A stretch of DNA of 64,000 nucleotides. Source: Nematostella vectensis (taxonomy: Eukaryota; Cnidaria; Anthozoa; Actiniaria; Edwardsiidae). The stretch spans positions 14,075,453 through 14,139,452 of the forward strand of contig NC_064044.1 of NCBI RefSeq assembly GCF_932526225.1, in the 5' to 3' direction. Position numbers and translations under genes: made by a program. Under the pieces are notes generated by a model. That model was not told the DNA's origin, ran no database searches, and saw only the letters and a list, made by a program, of their open reading frames with translations. This document shows positions 60,005 to 64,000 of this stretch, in pieces. Numbering within the stretch: the stretch's first letter is position 1; each line of letters starts with the position of its first letter.

Positions 60005-63000
60005 TTATTTTTGTATTTTCATTGGGCTACTCTTCTAACTAATACGCTATCTTTCATCATGTGCCGTTATGATCTTCATGATTCAGAAAGTGTCAGGATG
60101 GCCGAGATGTCTAAGGCGGCACACTCAAGGTACAATTCCTTTTCATGATGCATGGGAGAGTGTTCTGGTCTCCTAATGGAGGCGTGGGTTCGAATCCCAC
60201 TTCTGACACTATTTTTGTATTTTTATTGGGCTACTCTTTCAACCCATACGCTATCTATCCTTATGTGCCATTACGATCTGTAAGTTTCATCAAGTGTCAG
60301 GATGGCCGAGCGGTCTAAGGCGCCAGACTCAAGGTTCAATTCCTTCTCGTCATGAATGGGAGATTGTTCTGGTCTCCGAATAGAGGCGTGGGTTCGAATC
60401 CCACTTCTGACACTATTTTTGTATTTTCTTTGTGCTACTCTTTTAACCCACACGCTATCTTTCATCATGTGCCCTTATGATCTTCATGATTCAGAAAGTG
60501 TCAGGATGGCGGAGCGGTCTAAGGCGCCAGACTCAAGGTTCAATTCCTTCTCTTCATGAATGGGAGAGTGTTCTGGTTTCCGGATGGAGGCGTATGTTCG
60601 AATTCCACTTCTGACACTATTTTTGTATTTTCTTTTGGCTTCTCTTTTACTCCAACGCTATCTATCCTTATGTGCCATCACGATCTGTCTGTTTTATCAA
60701 GTGTGAGGATGGCGGAGTGGTCAAAGGCCACAGACTCAAGTCTCAATTTCTTCTCATGATGCATGGTATAGTGTTCTAGTCTCCAAAAGAAGGCGTTGGT
60801 TCGAATCCCACTTCTGACACTAATTTTGTATTTTCTTTTGGCTACTCTTTTACTCAAACGGTATCTTTGATCATGTACCATTATGATCTTTATGATTAAT
60901 CAAGTGTCAGGATGGCCGAGCGGTCTAAGGCGCCAGACTCAAGGTTCAACTCCTTTTCATGATGCATGGGAGAGTGTTCTGGTCTCCTAATGGAGGCGTG
61001 GGCTCGAATCCCACTTCTGACACTATTTTTGTATTTTCATTGGGCTACTCTTTCAACCCATACGCTATCTTTCATTATGTGCCCTTATGATCTTTATGAT
61101 TCAGTAAGTGTTAGGATGGCCGAGCGGTCTAAGGCGCCAGACTCAAGGTTTAATTCCTTCTCATAATACATGGGAGAGTGTTCTGGTCTCCGAATGGAGG
61201 CGTGGGTTCGAATCCCACTTCTGACACTATTTTTGTATTTTAATTGGGCTACTCTTCTAACCCATACGCTATCTTTCATCATGTGCCGTTATGATCTTCA
61301 TGATTCAGAAAGTGTCAGGATGGCCAAGCGGTCTAAGGCGCCAGACTCAAGGTTCAATTCCTTTTTATGATGCATGGGAGAGTGTTCTGGTCTCCGAATG
61401 GAGGCGTGGGTTTGAATCCCACTTCTGACACTATTTTTGTATTTTCATTGGGCTACTCTTTCAACCAATACGCTATCTTTTATCATGTAGCATTATGAGC
61501 TTTATTATTACTCAAGTGTCAGGATGGCCGAGCGGTCTATGGCGCCAGACTCAAGGTTCAATGCCTTCTCGTCATGAATGGGAGAGTGTTCTGGTCTCCG
61601 AATAGAGGCGTGGGTTCGAATCCCACATCTGACACTATTTTTGGATTTTCTTTGGGCTACTCTTTCAACCCATACGCTATCTTTCATCTTGTGCCCTTAT
61701 GATCTTCATGATTTAGAAAGTTTCAGGACGGCCGAGCGGTCTAAGGCGCCGGACTCAAGGTGTAATTCCTTCTCGTCATGAATGGGAGAGTGTTCTGGTC
61801 TCCGGATGGAGGCGTGGGTTCGAAACCCACTTCTGACACTATTTTTGTATTTTCTTTTGGCTTTTCTTTTACTCCAACGCTATCTATCCTTATGTGCCAT
61901 CACAATCTGTCTGTTTTATAAAGTGTGAGGATGGCGGACTGGTCTAAGGCGCCAGACTCAAGTCTCAATTCCTTCTCATGATGCATGGTATAGTGTTCTA
62001 GTCTCCAAAAGAAGGCGTTGATTCAAATCCCACTTCTGACACTAATTTTGTATTTTCTTTTGGCTACTCTTTTACTTATACGGTATCTTTGATCATGTAC
62101 CATTATGTTCTTTATGATTAATCAAGTGTCCGGATGGCCGAGTTGTCTAAGGCGCCAGACTCAAGGTTCAACTCCTTCTCATGATGCATGGGAGAGTGTT
62201 CTGGTCTCCGAATGGAGGCGTGGGTTGGAATCCGACTTCTGACAGTATTTTTGTATTTTCGTTGGGCTACTCGTTTAAACCACAGGCTATCTTTCATCAT
62301 GTGCCATTATGATATTTATGATTCCTCAAGTGTCAGGATGGCCGAGCGGTCTAAGCCGCCCGACTCAAGGTTTAATTCCTTCTCATAATACATGGGAGAG
62401 TGTTCGGGTCTCCGAATGAAGGCGTGGGTTCGAATCCCACTTCCGACACTATTTTTGTATTTTCATTGGGCTACTCTTCTAACCCATACGCTATCTTTCA
62501 TCATGTGCCGTTATGATCTTCATGATTCAGAAAGTGTCAGGATGGCCGAGCGGTCTAAGGCGCCAGACTCAAGGTTCAATGCCTTCTCGTCATGAATGGG
62601 AGAGTGTTCAGGTCTCCGAATAGAGGCGTGGGTTCTAATCCCACATCTGACACTATTTTTGGATTTTCTTTGGGCTACTCTTTCAACCCATACGCTATCT
62701 TTCATCTTGTGCCCTTATGATCTTCATGATTGAGAAAGTGTCAGGATGGCCGAGCGGTCTAAGGCGCCAGACTCAAGGTTCAATTCCTGTTCGTCATGAA
62801 TGGGAGAGTGTTCGGGTCTCCGGATGGAGGCGTGGGTTGGAATCCCACTTCTGACACTATTTTTGTATTTTCTTTTGGCTTCTCTTTTACTCCAACGCTA
62901 TCTTTTATCATGTAGCATTATGAGCTTTATTATTACTCAAGTGTCAGGATGGCCGAGTGGTCTTAGGCGCCAGACTCAAGGTTCAATTCCTTCTCATGAT

Positions 63001-63346
63001 GCATTGGAGAGTGTTCTGGTCTCCGAATTGAGGCATGGGTTCTAATCGTACTTCTGACAATTTTTGTATTTTCTTTTGGCTTCTATCTTACTCCAACGCT
63101 ATCTATCCTTATGTGCCATCACGATCTGTCTGTTTTATCAAGTGTGTGGATGGCGGAGTGGTCTAAGACGCCAGACACAAGTCTCAATTCCTTCTCATGA
63201 CGCATGGAAGTGTGTTCTAGTCTCCGAAAGAAAGCGTTGGTTTGAATCCCACTTCTGACACTAATTTTGTATTTTCTTTTGGCTACTCTTTTACTCAAAC
63301 GGTATCTTTGATCATGTACCATTATGATCTTTATGATTAATCAAGT

Positions 63347-64000
63347 GTCAGGATGGCCGAGCGGTCTAAGGCGCCAGACTCAAGGTTTAACTCCTTTTCA
63401 TGATACATGGGAGAGTGTTCTGGTCTCCTAATGGAGGCGTGGGTTCGAATCCCACTTCTGACACTATTTTTGTATTTTCATTCGGCTACTCTTTCAACCC
63501 ATACGCTATCTTTCATCATGTGCCCTTATGATCTTTATGATTCAGTAAGTGTCAGGATGGCCGAGCGGTCTAAGGCGCCAGACTCAAGGTTTAATTCCTT
63601 CTCATAATACATGGGAGAGTGTTCTGGTCTCCGAATGGAGGCGTGGGTTCGAATCCCACTTCTGACACTATTTTTGTATTTTCATTGGGCTACTCTTCTA
63701 ACACATACGCTATCTTTCATCATGTGCCGTTATGATCTTCATGATTCAGAATGTGTCAGGATGGCCAAGCGGTCTAAGGCGCCAGAATCAAGGTTCATTT
63801 CCTTTTTATGATGCATGGGAGATTGTTCTGGTCTCCGAATGGAGGCGTGGGTTTGAATCCCACTTCTGACACTATTTTTGGATTTTCATTGGGCTACTCT
63901 TTCAACCAATACGCTATCTTTTATCATGTAGCATTATGAGCTTTATTATTACTCAAGTGTCAGGATGGCCGAGCGGTCTAAGGCGCCAGACTCAAGGTTC
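63347..64000 (+). repeat. Start of a further block like 35707-36319 (3 units and a partial one)
   Basis: Unit starts: 63347, 63551, 63755 and 63959 (cut by the window end after 42 bases). The order matches 35707, 35911, 36115 and 36319, so the 33266-type block here continues past the point where copy 1 of the 6,301-bp repeat was interrupted. Confidence 0.88.
63551..63667 (+). tRNA. tRNA-Leu(CAA), fully standard
   Basis: Intron 63589-63621. Last complete standard gene in the window. Confidence 0.92.

Larger units (their letters stand above)
57046..63346 (+). repeat. 6,301-bp higher-order repeat, copy 2 (31 tRNA units), starting in a chimeric monomer
   Basis: Unit starts: 57046, 57249; block Y 57452, 57656, 57860, 58064, 58268, 58471, 58674, 58878, 59073, 59277, 59481, 59684, 59888, 60092, 60296, 60500, 60703; then 60906, 61110, 61314, 61518, 61722, 61925, 62128, 62332, 62536, 62740, 62943, 63144. 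Unit 57046 has GATGGCCGAG of the 35707 type and then CAATTCATTCTAG of the 50745 type, placing the junction in the 5' exon. Few differences from copy 1 are visible (for example GGTTTTAATCC in unit 57860). Confidence 0.9.
6751..64000 (+). repeat. Satellite-like tandem array of tRNA-Leu(CAA) genes, 281 complete units plus one partial
   Basis: Head-to-tail units, all on the + strand, at a spacing of mostly 202-205 bp (two 195-bp types carry a spacer deletion). From a unit start s, the 5' exon is s to s+37, the intron s+38 to s+70 and the 3' exon s+71 to s+116. The A box (TGGCCGAGCGG) is near s+7 and the B box (GGTTCGAATCC) near s+95. The anticodon is C34 A35 A36 in a C-T-CAA-G loop, and it stays CAA in every unit I looked at. 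The 7-bp acceptor stem pairs GTCAGGA with TTCTGAC, and the long variable arm pairs CTCC with GGAG. The intron sits after base 37, the standard eukaryotic position. The left edge is a spacer fragment at about 6751. The right edge is outside the window. Confidence 0.96.

Noticed and set aside
7697-63811. Hundreds of 60-103-codon open frames in the array, with shared peptides such as VRMAERSKAPDSR and MGECSGLRMEAW
   Set aside because: They are translations of the tRNA and spacer. The monomer is usually 204 bp, a multiple of three, so frames recur and sometimes run across units (for example 14419-14730). The apparent protein family is an artefact, and the opposite-strand frames are the same.
6751-64000. 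A CRISPR-like or integron-like repeat-spacer structure
   Set aside because: The repeated part is a complete tRNA gene, and the spacers are themselves near-identical, longer than CRISPR spacers and not unique.
6751-64000. A tRNA-derived SINE array
   Set aside because: The units have a whole tRNA with intron, variable arm and a good 3' end, no non-tRNA body, no poly(A) or simple-repeat tail and no target duplications. Direct tandem duplication of a tRNA gene fits better.

Overview
The window is animal-like nuclear DNA. It has two spliced protein genes in the first ~6.2 kb, followed by a very large satellite-like tandem array made of one tRNA gene, tRNA-Leu with anticodon CAA, that runs off the right edge. 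GT-AG introns, AATAAA polyadenylation signals, a fold-back MITE-like element, trinucleotide microsatellites and a metazoan-type intron-containing tRNA-Leu(CAA) all point to an animal. An invertebrate such as a cnidarian is a guess from the look of the sequence; the species cannot be fixed from this window.

Layout. 1-2.35 kb: the last three coding exons of an unrecognised + strand gene. Its terminal splice acceptor sits in a seven-copy 71-bp minisatellite. 2.35-3.27 kb: intergenic, with a CpG-rich stretch that looks like a promoter. 3.27-6.23 kb: a second unrecognised + strand gene of five phase-0 exons and about 246 codons, with a MITE-like fold-back element in intron 1 and a strong hairpin in intron 4. 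6.28-6.75 kb: AT-rich spacer. 6.75-64 kb: the tRNA array.

The array. I count 281 complete 117-nt tRNA-Leu(CAA) units and one cut by the window end, all on the + strand, at a spacing of about 204 bp. A standard unit is a 38-nt 5' exon ending just 3' of the anticodon, a 33-nt intron, a 46-nt 3' exon with the long variable arm and B box, and an ~87-bp spacer that opens with a T-run of the Pol III terminator kind. Only about 22 units keep a fully standard mature sequence. The rest fall into recurring damaged classes with mismatches in the acceptor, D, anticodon or T stems.

Monomers are arranged in higher-order repeats. After a more diverged left edge (6,822-10,488), a 12-unit block X, a 17-unit block Y and a 4-unit block z follow as X-Y-z-X-Y-Y-z-X-Y. 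This includes a 10,165-bp tandem duplication (about 12.9-23.1 kb and 23.1-33.3 kb). Later come a 6,915-bp duplication (34.9-41.8 and 41.8-47.4 kb), a 4,061-bp overlapping one, and a 6,301-bp one (50.7-57.0 and 57.0-63.3 kb). Several junctions resolve to single chimeric monomers whose breakpoints fall inside the tRNA sequence, so the tRNA body itself seems to have served as homology for unequal exchange. The many 60-100-codon open frames in the array are translations of tRNA plus spacer, not genes.
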